Positions 1 through 8,530 of a DNA stretch of 64,000 bases are shown piece by piece. The notes below the pieces were generated by a model. It did not search any database. It had not been told where the DNA came from and saw nothing but the letters and a program-made list of their open reading frames with translations. Location: assembly GCA_006508105.1 (NCBI GenBank), contig QKPP01000105.1, positions 1 through 64,000 on the forward strand, in the 5' to 3' direction. Made by a program: the position numbers and the translations under genes. Position 1 is the first letter of the stretch; the number at the start of each line of letters is the position of its first letter. Source of the stretch: Myxococcales bacterium FL481 (GTDB taxonomy: Bacteria; Myxococcota_A; Polyangia; Nannocystales; Nannocystaceae).

Positions 1-127
1 GTGACGGTGACGGTGACGGTGACGGTGACGGTGATGGTGATGGTGATGGTGATGGTGATGGTGATGGTGACGGCGATGGAGACGGTGATGGCGATGGTGA
101 CGGTGACGGTGATGGTGATGGTGATGG
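1..127 (+). repeat. GGTGAY hexanucleotide tandem repeat coding for (Asp-Gly)n
   Basis: About 21 copies of a six-base unit GGTGAC or GGTGAT, with a few GGC/GGA variants near 71-95, run from the window edge to about 127. Runs of identical units suggest expansion by slippage. The length is a multiple of six, so a change of copy number would keep the reading frame. Confidence 0.85.
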
Positions 128-266
128 CACCGGATCGACCGACACGGGCGCGACCGACACGCCGGGGAGTGCGACCGCCGAGCCCACCGCCACCGGCGGA
201 AGCACCACCACCCCCGAGGACACCGACGGGGCGGCTACGGGCACCGGCGCGAGTGCGAGCGACTGA
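3..266 (+). CDS. C-terminal end of an Asp-Gly repeat surface/secreted protein (5' partial)
   Basis: The gene runs in from outside the window and ends at a TGA at 264-266, leaving 87 codons. In this frame the first 42 or so codons read as alternating Asp and Gly, followed by a Thr/Gly/Ala/Ser/Pro-rich tail ending in Ala-Ser-Asp. Acidic DG repeats of this kind are typical of secreted or surface-anchored proteins of some Myxococcota, and alternating Asp-Gly can bind calcium in other families. The function is not known and calcium binding is inference. The other two + frames read the same DNA as Val-Thr/Val-Met repeats or hit stops, so this frame is the plausible one. No domain is visible because the N-terminal part is outside the window. 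Confidence 0.6.
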   Translation, partial: DGDGDGDGDGDGDGDGDGDGDGDGDGDGDGDGDGDGDGDGDGTGSTDTGATDTPGSATAEPTATGGSTTTPEDTDGAATGTGASASD

Positions 267-620
267 GTCTGCGATCGGGGGCATGCGACACGCGCGAGGC
301 TCGGGCCGCCCGCTGCGCCAACCGGTTTCGCCGGTTCGGCGCCGATCATCGGCGTCGTATCGCGCCTTTCGCATGCCGCGCAGCCGAACCTGCCGATCAC
401 CGCTTCGCGTTCTCAGACTGGGGCCTGCGACACTCCCGAGTCGGGTGGGTGAAGCCTGCGTCAGTTTGGCGAAGCGTCGCGCGATTCGATCGAAGCGCCA
501 GATCGCCTCGCAACGGCGCGAAAGTGCTCCAAATGCACGCGAACGTGGCGTTTCTCCGCTGAGTGCACGCGCGCGACCATTGACCGCCCCTGCCGACCAC
601 CCGATAGTTTTGCACAGTCC
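267..620. other. Intergenic region upstream of the flagellar regulator; no gene seen
   Basis: This 354-base stretch shows no convincing coding frame. It holds two short inverted repeats: AACCGG-TTTCG-CCGGTT at 320-336, and CGCCGAT-C-ATCGGCG at 340-354, a 7-base perfect dyad that could be an operator or part of a terminator for the upstream gene. No T-tract follows either one. No sigma-54-type GG-N10-GC element was found close to the start at 621. Confidence 0.5.
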
Positions 621-2222
621 ATGAACGCCGTTCCTCCTCCTCCCCTCGGCGGCCAATCCGTTCTTGTCGTGGACGACAACGATGCCATCCGCTCGTTGCT
701 CGCGACCTACTTGAGTACCTTGGGCTGCGTCGTGGAAAGCGCACCGGGCGGCAGCGATGCGCTCGAGCGCATGGCCGAGCAAACCTACGACTTGGTGCTG
801 CTCGACCTGAAGATGAACGACCTCGATGGTCTCGAAGTGCTCAAACGGGCGAAGCCGCAGGGCCTCGCGCGAAACTACATGATGATGTCGGCCCAAGGGT
901 CTGTCGGCACGGCGGTCGATGCCATTCGGCTGGGCGCGGCCGACTTCCTACTCAAGCCCTTCGATTTGCCGGACCTGGGTGACGCGGTGATCCGTGTGCT
1001 CGGCCGCAGCGTGAGCGCGACGGGCACAAGCGACGACCGTGTCGCCTGGCGCGATCGCTACGCACCGCGCCTGCTCGGGCAGCACGAAGCGCTACTCAAG
1101 GTGTTTTTGGTGCTCGAACGCATCGCCGAGGACAACTGCACCGTGTTGATCCACGGGGAAAGCGGCACAGGCAAAGAGCTCGTCGCCCGGGCCCTGCACG
1201 ACTCATCACCCCGGGCCGAGCACCCCTTCATCCCGCTCAACTGCGGGGCCATCCCCGAAACACTGATCGAAAGCGAGCTGTTCGGTCACGCGCGGGGAGC
1301 GTTCACTGGGGCGCAGGCTCGGGAGGGGCGATTCGAAGCAGCGAATCGCGGGTCGCTGTTTCTCGACGAGATCGGCGAGATGAAGCTCGATGTGCAGGTG
1401 AAGTTGCTGCGTGTGCTGCAAGAGAAAGAGTACGTGCCCGTCGGAGAAACGCGTCCAAAGAAGACCGACGCACGCATCATCGCGGCGACCAACAAGAACC
1501 TCGAAGAGATGGTGGAGGCGGAGAGGTTTCGCGAGGACCTGTTCTTCCGTCTCAATACGATCACCATTCATCTGCCGGCTCTACGCGATCGAGCCAGCGA
1601 CGTGCCGCTGCTCGCCCGCCACTTCCTGTCGCAGAGCACCGCGCGGCGCCGCCGACCGCTTTCCGGCTTCACCGACGCTGCACTCGAAGCGTTGCAGGCC
1701 TATCGCTGGCCCGGCAACGTCCGCGAACTGCAAAACCTGGTCGAGCGCGTGACGTTGCTCCACGCCGGCGAGGGGCTCATCGACATCGAGGATCTGCCGC
1801 AACGGATCCGTGAAAGCGCGGCGACCCCTCGCAGCTCGTCGCGTGCCAGAGCCCGGGACGCACCGGCGGCCAACATCGGGCCCGAGTCACCGCCGGTGCC
1901 TTCGTTGTCGGTGGCCCAGCCGGCGTACGACAGTCCCGCGACTGTCAGCCGGCCCACGCCGAGCGCCAATGACTCGCCAGACGACATCCGAACACCTGCC
2001 GCGGGCGGCACCCACACCACGGCCGCGGTGTTGCTCCCCGAAGACGGCGTCAACCTCAAAGACCTCGTCGAGAGCATCGAGAACGGCCTCATCGACCAAG
2101 CGCTGGCTCGTACCAGCCGCAACGTCGCTGCGGCCGCCCGACTGCTGGGCATGAACCGGACCACTTTGGTCGAACGCCTGCGCCGTCGCCACAAGGATCA
2201 GCCCAACGAAAACGGATCGTAG
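621..2222 (+). CDS. Sigma-54-dependent response regulator, likely flagellar master activator (FlrC/FleR/FlbD type)
   Basis: The 533-residue protein has the NtrC-family layout. An N-terminal receiver has the acidic pair near 18-19, phospho-acceptor Asp near 62 in LLDLKM and the conserved Lys in LLKPF. The AAA+ domain has Walker A GESGTGKE near 178-185 and the sigma-54 contact loop GAFTGA near 226-231. A Pro/Ser/Ala-rich linker (about 395-475) leads to a C-terminal Fis-type helix-turn-helix ([18 protein letters not shown]). Such proteins activate RNA polymerase carrying sigma-54 when phosphorylated. It sits first in the flagellar locus, directly ahead of a strong sigma-54 promoter at 2242, so control of class II/III flagellar genes is the natural reading. 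No partner kinase of normal type is in the window. The ATG at 621 has no strong ribosome site. Confidence 0.9.
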   Translation: MNAVPPPPLGGQSVLVVDDNDAIRSLLATYLSTLGCVVESAPGGSDALERMAEQTYDLVLLDLKMNDLDGLEVLKRAKPQGLARNYMMMSAQGSVGTAVDAIRLGAADFLLKPFDLPDLGDAVIRVLGRSVSATGTSDDRVAWRDRYAPRLLGQHEALLKVFLVLERIAEDNCTVLIHGESGTGKELVARALHDSSPRAEHPFIPLNCGAIPETLIESELFGHARGAFTGAQAREGRFEAANRGSLFLDEIGEMKLDVQVKLLRVLQEKEYVPVGETRPKKTDARIIAATNKNLEEMVEAERFREDLFFRLNTITIHLPALRDRASDVPLLARHFLSQSTARRRRPLSGFTDAALEALQAYRWPGNVRELQNLVERVTLLHAGEGLIDIEDLPQRIRESAATPRSSSRARARDAPAANIGPESPPVPSLSVAQPAYDSPATVSRPTPSANDSPDDIRTPAAGGTHTTAAVLLPEDGVNLKDLVESIENGLIDQALARTSRNVAAAARLLGMNRTTLVERLRRRHKDQPNENGS

Positions 2223-2241
2223 CGGGCGTTCTCACGCGCGC

Positions 2242-2256
2242 TGGCACGAACGTTGC
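2242..2256 (+). promoter_or_regulatory. Sigma-54 (RpoN) promoter, near-perfect consensus
   Basis: The sequence TGGCACGAACGTTGC matches the sigma-54 consensus TGGCACG-N4-TTGC exactly, with GG at 2243-2244 and GC at 2255-2256. Transcription should start near 2268. It lies between the stop of the sigma-54 activator (2222) and the TPR gene, so it probably drives the TPR-flgBC-fliE...fliK operon. Confidence 0.75.
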
Positions 2257-2270
2257 GTATTTGCGCAACG

Positions 2271-4040
2271 GTGCTCTCCGCCGCTGTCAGAAAACCGTTC
2301 ATCGCCGGGGTGATCGGTGCCGTCGTCGGCAGCGTCAGCCCGACGGTTGACGGCGCGACACGTGGTCCTCAGCTGCAAGTCGACGGCGTGGCACGAGAGG
2401 TTCGGATCGACATCCCCCTCCCGCCCAAGTCGCCGACGCCCACGGCGGTACCGCTGCCCGGCGGCCACGCGCTGGAGATCGACTTGCCGGTCGCGCGGGA
2501 CGTCGTCGAGCGCGCGCTGGCCCGGGTGCCGACCTCGTTCGCCACGCGGCTGCAGTCCGTGTCGACCGGCACGCGACTGCGCATCGTCCACTCGGGACGG
2601 CGGCTTCGGTTCGTCGAGGGCCGCCGGCGCAACACCTACAGCCTGGCCACGGGGTCGGAATCGGAGGACACGCGCCTGCGGGAGATGGCCACCGAAGTGC
2701 GCCACCCCCTACCCCAACCGCGGAACCTGGGCGCCCACTTGGAGCTGTGGCAGGAAGCGGAGCGGGCCACGGCTCGCGCCGACCTCAAGCAGGCGATGCG
2801 CTTGTGGGAAAAACTGGCCGACGAACACAGCCTGCGCGACCTCGCGGGACTGCGGATCGCCGAGTTGTACGTGATCAGCGGCCACATCGAGCAGGCCACG
2901 GAGTTGCTGCGCCAAGTGTCGCGCGAGTATCCGCGATCGTCGGGCGCGGCGTTGGCCCGCCTCGACGCGCTGCGATTGGAAGTGATCACGCAACAAGGCT
3001 CTCCCACGGCCGAACAGGTGGTCATCGCCGCCATGTCGGGAAACCGCCAGCGCTTTGAACCGTTCGCGTGGCTGCGAGCGACCCGCGTGTTGATCGAATT
3101 GGACGCGGCTGACGTCGCCCTCCACAACTTCCCACTCCTAGAGCAACTTCCGGCCCACGTGCGTGACGACGCGAAAGCGGCCCGTGACGCGTTGGTCAGC
3201 ACGGCGATCGGCATCCCGGCCGCCGCTGACCGACCATTCGACACAGTGGTCCAGTATCGGGCCTGGTCGGACTACCTCCGGGACCACCCCGAGGTGGACA
3301 CAATCCGACGCCTCGTGGCGGAGGCCCATCTTGCCATCGGCCTGTTCGAGCACGCCATTCCCTTGTTCCGCTTGGCTCTAGGGAAATCGGGGTCGGAGAC
3401 AGGCGAGGCCGCGACCATCTCCGCACTGGCCGATGCCTATCTCGGCGCGGAGGACCTGCCGCACGCCCTGGAGGTCGTACGGTTTCAGATCGCCAACTAT
3501 CCCCGTGCCCCGGATCTGCCGGCCCGCGTCCTCGCTTTGGCCTTGTTGTCGCGCGAGCAGCAAAACGTGGCCTCAGCGCGGGAGTTGCTGACAAACCTGC
3601 GCGATCAGGCCAAAAATCGCGCCCTCAAGCGCGCCGTGGTCGGCATCGAAGTCGACTTCGCCCTGGCCTGGGGCACGGCAAAAGAACAAGTCGCGTTGCT
3701 CGACACGATGCGAGGTATCGGCTTCGACGACGACCGGAAACGCGGCTCCCAACTCGCGATGGCCCTCGCTCGCGATGGTCGATTCCCTCGGGCAGTGCCA
3801 CTGCTACGCGCCCAGATCGGGCGAGCGACCGACCCCGAGCTCCGCGACGAGATGACGTACCTGCTGGCTCGCGCGGAAGCGGAGCTGGGGCACAAAGATG
3901 ATGCCCGCAAACTACTCGAATCGATTGCGACGCACTCAACTCACTGGGGGCTTGTCGCCCGGTCACGACTGCGCGAGCGCACGCTCACTGACTTGGTCGC
4001 GCACGTCGAGCGCAGGAACAACTCGCGCCGCGAAAACTAG
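2271..4040 (+). CDS. Exported TPR-repeat protein at the head of the flgBC-fli operon
   Basis: About 589 residues. A signal peptide-like start (RKPF then a Gly/Ala/Val-rich hydrophobic stretch) is followed by a beta-rich segment (about 25-120) resembling AMIN-type domains, then mostly alpha-helical tetratricopeptide-like repeats (about 145-580; pattern L..A...A...L). It is likely periplasmic. The GTG at 2271 is preferred over the TTG at 2253 because 2253 lies inside the sigma-54 promoter, upstream of the predicted transcription start near 2268; a GTG at 2310 is also possible. It ends 15 bases before flgB. No standard flagellar protein matches it, but its place in the operon suggests a role in motor assembly or anchoring. 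This is inference. Confidence 0.7.
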   Translation: MLSAAVRKPFIAGVIGAVVGSVSPTVDGATRGPQLQVDGVAREVRIDIPLPPKSPTPTAVPLPGGHALEIDLPVARDVVERALARVPTSFATRLQSVSTGTRLRIVHSGRRLRFVEGRRRNTYSLATGSESEDTRLREMATEVRHPLPQPRNLGAHLELWQEAERATARADLKQAMRLWEKLADEHSLRDLAGLRIAELYVISGHIEQATELLRQVSREYPRSSGAALARLDALRLEVITQQGSPTAEQVVIAAMSGNRQRFEPFAWLRATRVLIELDAADVALHNFPLLEQLPAHVRDDAKAARDALVSTAIGIPAAADRPFDTVVQYRAWSDYLRDHPEVDTIRRLVAEAHLAIGLFEHAIPLFRLALGKSGSETGEAATISALADAYLGAEDLPHALEVVRFQIANYPRAPDLPARVLALALLSREQQNVASARELLTNLRDQAKNRALKRAVVGIEVDFALAWGTAKEQVALLDTMRGIGFDDDRKRGSQLAMALARDGRFPRAVPLLRAQIGRATDPELRDEMTYLLARAEAELGHKDDARKLLESIATHSTHWGLVARSRLRERTLTDLVAHVERRNNSRREN

Positions 4041-4055
4041 GAACTCGTCGCTCAC

Positions 4056-4448
4056 ATGGCTCAATTCGACAAACTCCATCTCGGCAAAACGCCCTTCGTC
4101 GGGCTCGATCGCCTCTCACACCACCTAACCTACCACTCTCGCCGCCAGGAGGTGATCGCCGGCAACCTCGCCAATCTCGATACGCCGGGCTACCGGTCGC
4201 GTGATTTGGTGTTTCACGAGCAGCTCAACGCACAGATCCGTGACGGTGAGTGGGTCGGTGACATGGAACACCGCGAGGAAATGGTGACGTGGGACGACGA
4301 GGTGCCGGATCAAGACGGCAACACCGTTTCGCTGGAGCGACAGATGGCTCGCACGGCGGCCAACACCTTGCGATACGAGACGATCAGCCAACTGCTCTCG
4401 CGCAAGCTCACCATGCTGCGCTACGGCGCCAAAGACGGAAAGCAATAG
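4056..4448 (+). CDS. flgB: Flagellar proximal rod protein FlgB
   Basis: 130 residues. It carries the rod/hook family N-terminal signature (VIAGNLANLDTPGYRSRDLVF) near 31-51 and a C-terminal helix that continues the coiled rod core. FlgB, with FlgC, FlgF and FlgG, builds the periplasmic rod linking the MS ring to the hook, and is exported by the flagellar type III apparatus without a cleaved signal. The length is normal for the family. It is followed after 10 bases by flgC. Confidence 0.96.
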   Translation: MAQFDKLHLGKTPFVGLDRLSHHLTYHSRRQEVIAGNLANLDTPGYRSRDLVFHEQLNAQIRDGEWVGDMEHREEMVTWDDEVPDQDGNTVSLERQMARTAANTLRYETISQLLSRKLTMLRYGAKDGKQ

Positions 4449-4458
4449 GACGGTCGCA

Positions 4459-4902
4459 ATGAGCTTCTTTGATGCATTTGAAATCGCTTCTTCGGGCATG
4501 TCCGCCCAGCGGACCCGGATGAACGTGTCGGCCATGAACATGGCCAACAAGAACACCACCCGCACGCCCGAGGGCGGGCCCTACCGCCGCCGCGACGTCA
4601 TCTTGGCGGCGGTACGCGTTGATCAGCGCCCGTTCGCCACGCGCTTGGCCAACAACCTCGACGAGGAGGCGGCCGTCGGGGTGCGGGTGCAAAACGTCGC
4701 GGTGAGCGACGATCCTCCCTCACTGCACTACGACCCCGGTCATCCCGACGCCAATGCTGAGGGATACGTAGAAATGCCGAACGTCAATGGTCTCAAAGAG
4801 ATGGTGAACCTCATGAGTGCGGCCCGAGCCTATGAGGCCGGCGCCAAGGTACTCAAGACCGCCCGAACAATGGCCCAGCAGGCGCTACGGATCGGCAAAT
4901 GA
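4459..4902 (+). CDS. flgC: Flagellar basal-body rod protein FlgC
   Basis: 147 residues. The N-terminal rod motif (SGMSAQRTRMNVSAMNMAN) and the C-terminal signature (YVEMPNVNGLKEMVNLMSAARAYEA) are typical of FlgC. It forms part of the proximal rod with FlgB and FlgF. Its last codon overlaps the ATG of fliE (ATGA at 4899-4902), which implies translational coupling. Confidence 0.96.
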   Translation: MSFFDAFEIASSGMSAQRTRMNVSAMNMANKNTTRTPEGGPYRRRDVILAAVRVDQRPFATRLANNLDEEAAVGVRVQNVAVSDDPPSLHYDPGHPDANAEGYVEMPNVNGLKEMVNLMSAARAYEAGAKVLKTARTMAQQALRIGK

Positions 4903-5201
4903 GCAAGGTTGACCTGGAATCGGGGCGCGTCCTCCTCGGCGAGGTCACGCCGCCGAGAATCGCCCCCGAACCGACCGGCGACGACGGCGAGTTCGCCCAA
5001 AGGATGCGTGCCGCATTCGGACAGCTCGAGACGGCCACGCGCGACGCGGACACGGCCGCCGAGGACCTGGTCCAAGGTCGTCTGGATATTCACGAAGCGA
5101 TGGTCACAATGGAGAAAGCCGACCTCATGCTGCACCTTGGTGTCACGGTGAGAGACAAGCTTCTCGACGCTTATCACAAGCTCATGACCGCAGGAAATTA
5201 A
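4899..5201 (+). CDS. fliE: Flagellar hook-basal body complex protein FliE
   Basis: 100 residues, the usual size. The C-terminal half (DLVQGRLDIHEAMVTMEKAD followed by VRDKLLDAYHKLM) matches the FliE family, which joins the MS ring or export gate to the rod. The N-terminal 30 residues are poorly conserved, as is normal. It lies between flgC (4-base overlap) and fliF (10-base gap), the standard flgB-flgC-fliE-fliF order. Confidence 0.93.
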   Translation: MSKVDLESGRVLLGEVTPPRIAPEPTGDDGEFAQRMRAAFGQLETATRDADTAAEDLVQGRLDIHEAMVTMEKADLMLHLGVTVRDKLLDAYHKLMTAGN

Positions 5202-5210
5202 TCGGCGTTC

Positions 5211-6806
5211 ATGGACGGACTCAAACAGTTCTTCACGCAGATCCGCGACGGCTGGAACAAAACCGGTCCCCGCCTCCGAGCCGTGACCGTGTTTGTCTTG
5301 CTCGTCGTGCTCACCGGCTTGGGCCTGCTCGCCTCACTGGGCGGGGCCCAGCACGGCATTTTGTTCGCCGGACTCGATCCCCGCGACGGTGCCGCGGTCG
5401 TGGCCGCCCTCGATACCGCCAAGATTCCGTACCGCATCGAATCGGGCGGCTCCGTGATCACCGTGCCGACCACCGAAGTCGGGCGCGCTCGCATGCTGCT
5501 CGCCGAACAAGACCTCCCTCGCGGCGGGAACGTGGGCTTCGAGTTGTTCGCCGAGCAAAACTTCGGGCTGACAGACTTCGCCCAGCGCGTCAACTACAAG
5601 CGGGCCCTGCAGGGCGAGCTCGAACGCACCATCGGTTCGATTGCCGCGGTGTCGGGGGCTCGCGTCCACATCACCACGCCCGAGCGTGCGGTGTTCGAAG
5701 ATGAGATTTCCACGCCGACGGCATCGGTCACCGTAGATTTGCTCCCGGGACGACGGCTCACCAGTGGAAACGTCGGCGCCATCACCTACCTCGTGGCCGC
5801 CGCAGTCGATGGACTCGCAGCCAACGACGTGACGGTCCTCGATACCGGCGGCAACCTACTGAGTCGACCGGGCACCGACGCGGCCACCGCCGCGGCCCTC
5901 GACTACAAGCGCGACCTCGAACAGCGCCTCGAAAAGCGCGTGCGAGACCTTCTCGAACGCACGGTGGGGGTCGGCGGGGCGCAAGTGACGATATCTGCCG
6001 ACATCGACTTCAACCGGGTTGAAACCACCGAAGAGATCTTTGATCCGGAGCAAACGGCCGTCCGCAGCGAGGCCACGCAAGAGGCCTACGAGGGCAAGCC
6101 TGGAGCCCAACCGCAAGGTCTCGCCGGCGCGTTGGCCAACGAGCCGGGAGCCGAAGGTGGCGGCCTCAACCGCAACGCCGCGAACTCCAGTCGGCTGGTC
6201 AAGAGCAAGAACTACGAGGTCAACCGGACCGTGGTGCACACCACGGGTCCCGGCGCGGAAGTCAAGCGCCTGACGGTGGCGGTCCTCGTCGACGGCACCT
6301 ACACCCCGGCCGAGGACGGGACCGAACCGGTGTTTTCGCCGGTCCCCGCCGACAAGCTGGCTGATTTTCAGCAGGTCGTGGAGCACGCGGTCGGCTACAA
6401 CGCCGCTCGGGGCGACCGCATCAAAATCAGCAGCGTCCCGTTCGTCAACCGCCCGCCAGGCGAAGGCGCCGTGCCAATTCCCGAGCCGCCGTTCCCGGCG
6501 TGGTTGCCCTACGCCGTGGGCGGCGGCGTGTTGGCGTTGATCGCCGCAGCGATGGTCGTGTTGCGACGCGGACGCCGACCGGAAGTCGTCCCTCAACAAG
6601 TCCTGCAATTTCCAGCCACAGTCGAGGCAGCTCAAGAAGCCCTCGCACGAGCCGAAAACAGCGAGCCAGGCGAACTACCCGAAGGGGACCAACCGGCGCT
6701 GCCCGACAGCGCGAGCCTCCGCGAGCAGGTGATCCAGACCGTCGAAGCGAACCCCGAGCGCACGGCAGAGATCGTCAAATCCTGGATCGGACAGGAAGCC
6801 TCGTAG
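5211..6806 (+). CDS. fliF: Flagellar MS-ring protein FliF
   Basis: 531 residues. A first membrane helix lies at about 24-43. Two periplasmic ring-building motifs follow (FAGLDPRDGAAVVAALD and LLAEQDLPRGGNVGFELF...FAQRVNYKRALQGELERTI). A long periplasmic domain comes next, then a second helix at about 431-449 (WLPYAVGGGVLALIAAAMVV) and a cytoplasmic tail ending in a FliG-binding segment. FliF forms the membrane ring on which rod, switch and export gate assemble. The length is slightly below the family norm, with a somewhat Gly-rich loop near 290-330. Confidence 0.97.
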   Translation: MDGLKQFFTQIRDGWNKTGPRLRAVTVFVLLVVLTGLGLLASLGGAQHGILFAGLDPRDGAAVVAALDTAKIPYRIESGGSVITVPTTEVGRARMLLAEQDLPRGGNVGFELFAEQNFGLTDFAQRVNYKRALQGELERTIGSIAAVSGARVHITTPERAVFEDEISTPTASVTVDLLPGRRLTSGNVGAITYLVAAAVDGLAANDVTVLDTGGNLLSRPGTDAATAAALDYKRDLEQRLEKRVRDLLERTVGVGGAQVTISADIDFNRVETTEEIFDPEQTAVRSEATQEAYEGKPGAQPQGLAGALANEPGAEGGGLNRNAANSSRLVKSKNYEVNRTVVHTTGPGAEVKRLTVAVLVDGTYTPAEDGTEPVFSPVPADKLADFQQVVEHAVGYNAARGDRIKISSVPFVNRPPGEGAVPIPEPPFPAWLPYAVGGGVLALIAAAMVVLRRGRRPEVVPQQVLQFPATVEAAQEALARAENSEPGELPEGDQPALPDSASLREQVIQTVEANPERTAEIVKSWIGQEAS

Positions 6807-6827
6807 TTCGCCGCGAAAGCGATCGCA

Positions 6828-7838
6828 ATGGCCAAAGACAAGAAAGAATCGCCCCTGACCGGACCGCAGAAAGCGATCAGCTTGCTGTTGACACTGGGGG
6901 AAGACCGCGCGGCCAAGGTGGTCGAGCACCTCGGGGAGACCGAGATTCGGCGGCTGACCGAAACGCTGGCCACGATGGGCTCGGTATCCAGCCATCAGCT
7001 ACGGACGCTGTACCTCGAGTTCGCCGCGGCGCAGGACGAGCACGCGCTCCCTATCGGCAGTGGAACCGAGATGATGCGGCGCATTGCGGGTCAAGTCATG
7101 GGCCAAGAGAAAGCCGATGACATCTTGGCCAAAGAAATCACGGCCCCGGACCCGCTGCTGCTACTCAATCGCATCGATCCTCAAACCCTATCGGGACTGT
7201 TGGGCAAAGAGCACCCGCAAAGCTTGGCCGCGTTGCTGGCCCACGTGGACGTGGACAAAGCCACCAGCGTGCTGCAGTACCTGCCCCAAGATACACAAAA
7301 AGACATCGTGCGCCGGATGGCCGAACTCGAAGCGATTCCAAAATCCACCATCGAAGAAGCAGAAAAGGCATTGCGCGCGGAGCTGGCGTTGGTGGCCGAA
7401 GCCAAGGTCGCCCCCATCGCGGGGATCAAACGCGCGGCAGAACTGGTCTCGGGCCTGGCCTCGGAGGTCAGCGAGCGGCTGCTAGAAGAGATCGACGAAG
7501 ACAACGAAGACTTGTGCCTCGCCATCAAACGCTCGATGTTCACGTTTGAAGACCTCATCAACGTCGACAACCGCGATATGCAAACGCTGCTGCGCGAGGT
7601 GTCGAGTGAGCAGCTCAAGCTGGGGCTCAAGACCGCTTCTCCCGACCTCAAAGACCATGTGCTGGGCGCGATGAGCCGCCGCGCAGCCGAGATGCTACTC
7701 GACGATATCGACAGCATGGGGCCGGTCAAGCTCAGCCAGGTAGAAGAGGCGCAAGGCCAGGTCGTAGAAGTTGCGCTCAAGCTGCAAGGCGAGGGCAAGA
7801 TCGCGGCGATCGGTGGCGGCGGTGAGGAGATGGTGTAA
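6828..7838 (+). CDS. fliG: Flagellar motor switch protein FliG
   Basis: 336 residues with N-terminal, middle and C-terminal armadillo-type domains. Family landmarks include KAISLLLTLGEDRAAKVVEHL at the N-terminus, EHPQSLAALLAHVD (the EHPQ motif of the middle domain), and the torque-generating segment SMFTFEDLINVDNRDMQTLL near 236-255. FliG sits on FliF and interacts with the stator to produce torque. Its TAA overlaps the ATG of fliH by one base. Confidence 0.97.
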   Translation: MAKDKKESPLTGPQKAISLLLTLGEDRAAKVVEHLGETEIRRLTETLATMGSVSSHQLRTLYLEFAAAQDEHALPIGSGTEMMRRIAGQVMGQEKADDILAKEITAPDPLLLLNRIDPQTLSGLLGKEHPQSLAALLAHVDVDKATSVLQYLPQDTQKDIVRRMAELEAIPKSTIEEAEKALRAELALVAEAKVAPIAGIKRAAELVSGLASEVSERLLEEIDEDNEDLCLAIKRSMFTFEDLINVDNRDMQTLLREVSSEQLKLGLKTASPDLKDHVLGAMSRRAAEMLLDDIDSMGPVKLSQVEEAQGQVVEVALKLQGEGKIAAIGGGGEEMV

Positions 7839-8530
7839 TGGCGAACTCGCGGTACATCCCCGATCGGGTCGAGATCAACGCGGGCCCCGTCCCGTTCCCC
7901 CAGCGGGGCCAGCGGTCGGGGGAGCGCGCCTACACCCGGATGGCGTTGAGCGAGACCATGGATCGGCCCTCCGCGGGCGCCACCGCGGCGCCCGTCGATG
8001 AACAGCAGGTTGCGTTCGAACAGGCCAAGCAAAGCGGATACGAAGCCGGGCTCGCCGAAGGCCGTGCACAAGCCGAACGCGAAGTCAGCGAGCTCCTCGC
8101 GTCGTGGCAAGCGAGCGTCAACGATGTCCTCGGAGCGCGACAGGTCGTCTTGGAAGCCTACCGCCAAGAACTCGTGGAGCTGGCCCTGGTGGTGGCCGAC
8201 GCGATCGTGCAGCGGCATATCGCGCGCGAACCCGACTTCAGCCAGCACCTGGTGGAGCAAGCGTTTGCCACGCTCGGTCGGGCCGAGGCGTTCACCTTGA
8301 CCCTCTGTCCCCAAGACGCCGAGGAGCTCGACGCCTGGTTACACCAGTTGGCGGAGACCGGGTGCAGCGTGGTGGTCCAACGCGACGAGTCGCTGGGTCG
8401 GGGCGACCTGCGACTGCGAACCGCGACCGGTTCAGTGGAGAGTCTGATGTCCGAGCGGGTCGCTCGGGCGCGACAGCTGGTTTTGGGCGACGCCAACCGC
8501 GATGACCCGCCGACGGAGCCGACGCCATGA
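7838..8530 (+). CDS. fliH: Flagellar export apparatus regulator FliH
   Basis: 230 residues. The middle helix region contains spaced Gly and charged residues (AKQSGYEAGLAEGRAQAERE, about 64-83), typical of FliH/YscL proteins. The C-terminal half (HIAREPDFSQHLVEQAFATL... and ESLGRGDLRLRTATGSVE) matches the family that holds the FliI ATPase and docks it on FliN. The first 60 residues are variable and proline-rich. It overlaps fliG by one base and fliI by four. Confidence 0.88.
   Translation: MANSRYIPDRVEINAGPVPFPQRGQRSGERAYTRMALSETMDRPSAGATAAPVDEQQVAFEQAKQSGYEAGLAEGRAQAEREVSELLASWQASVNDVLGARQVVLEAYRQELVELALVVADAIVQRHIAREPDFSQHLVEQAFATLGRAEAFTLTLCPQDAEELDAWLHQLAETGCSVVVQRDESLGRGDLRLRTATGSVESLMSERVARARQLVLGDANRDDPPTEPTP

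Noticed and set aside
1-624. Frame 1 open reading through the repeat and the gap to the regulator gene
   Set aside because: It reads the repeat as Val-Thr/Val-Met and continues into Arg-rich sequence typical of non-coding GC-rich DNA; frame 3 gives the sensible Asp-Gly tail with a stop at 266.
2389-2403. Second TGGCACG inside the TPR gene
   Set aside because: Only the -24 half matches; no GC at the -12 position.
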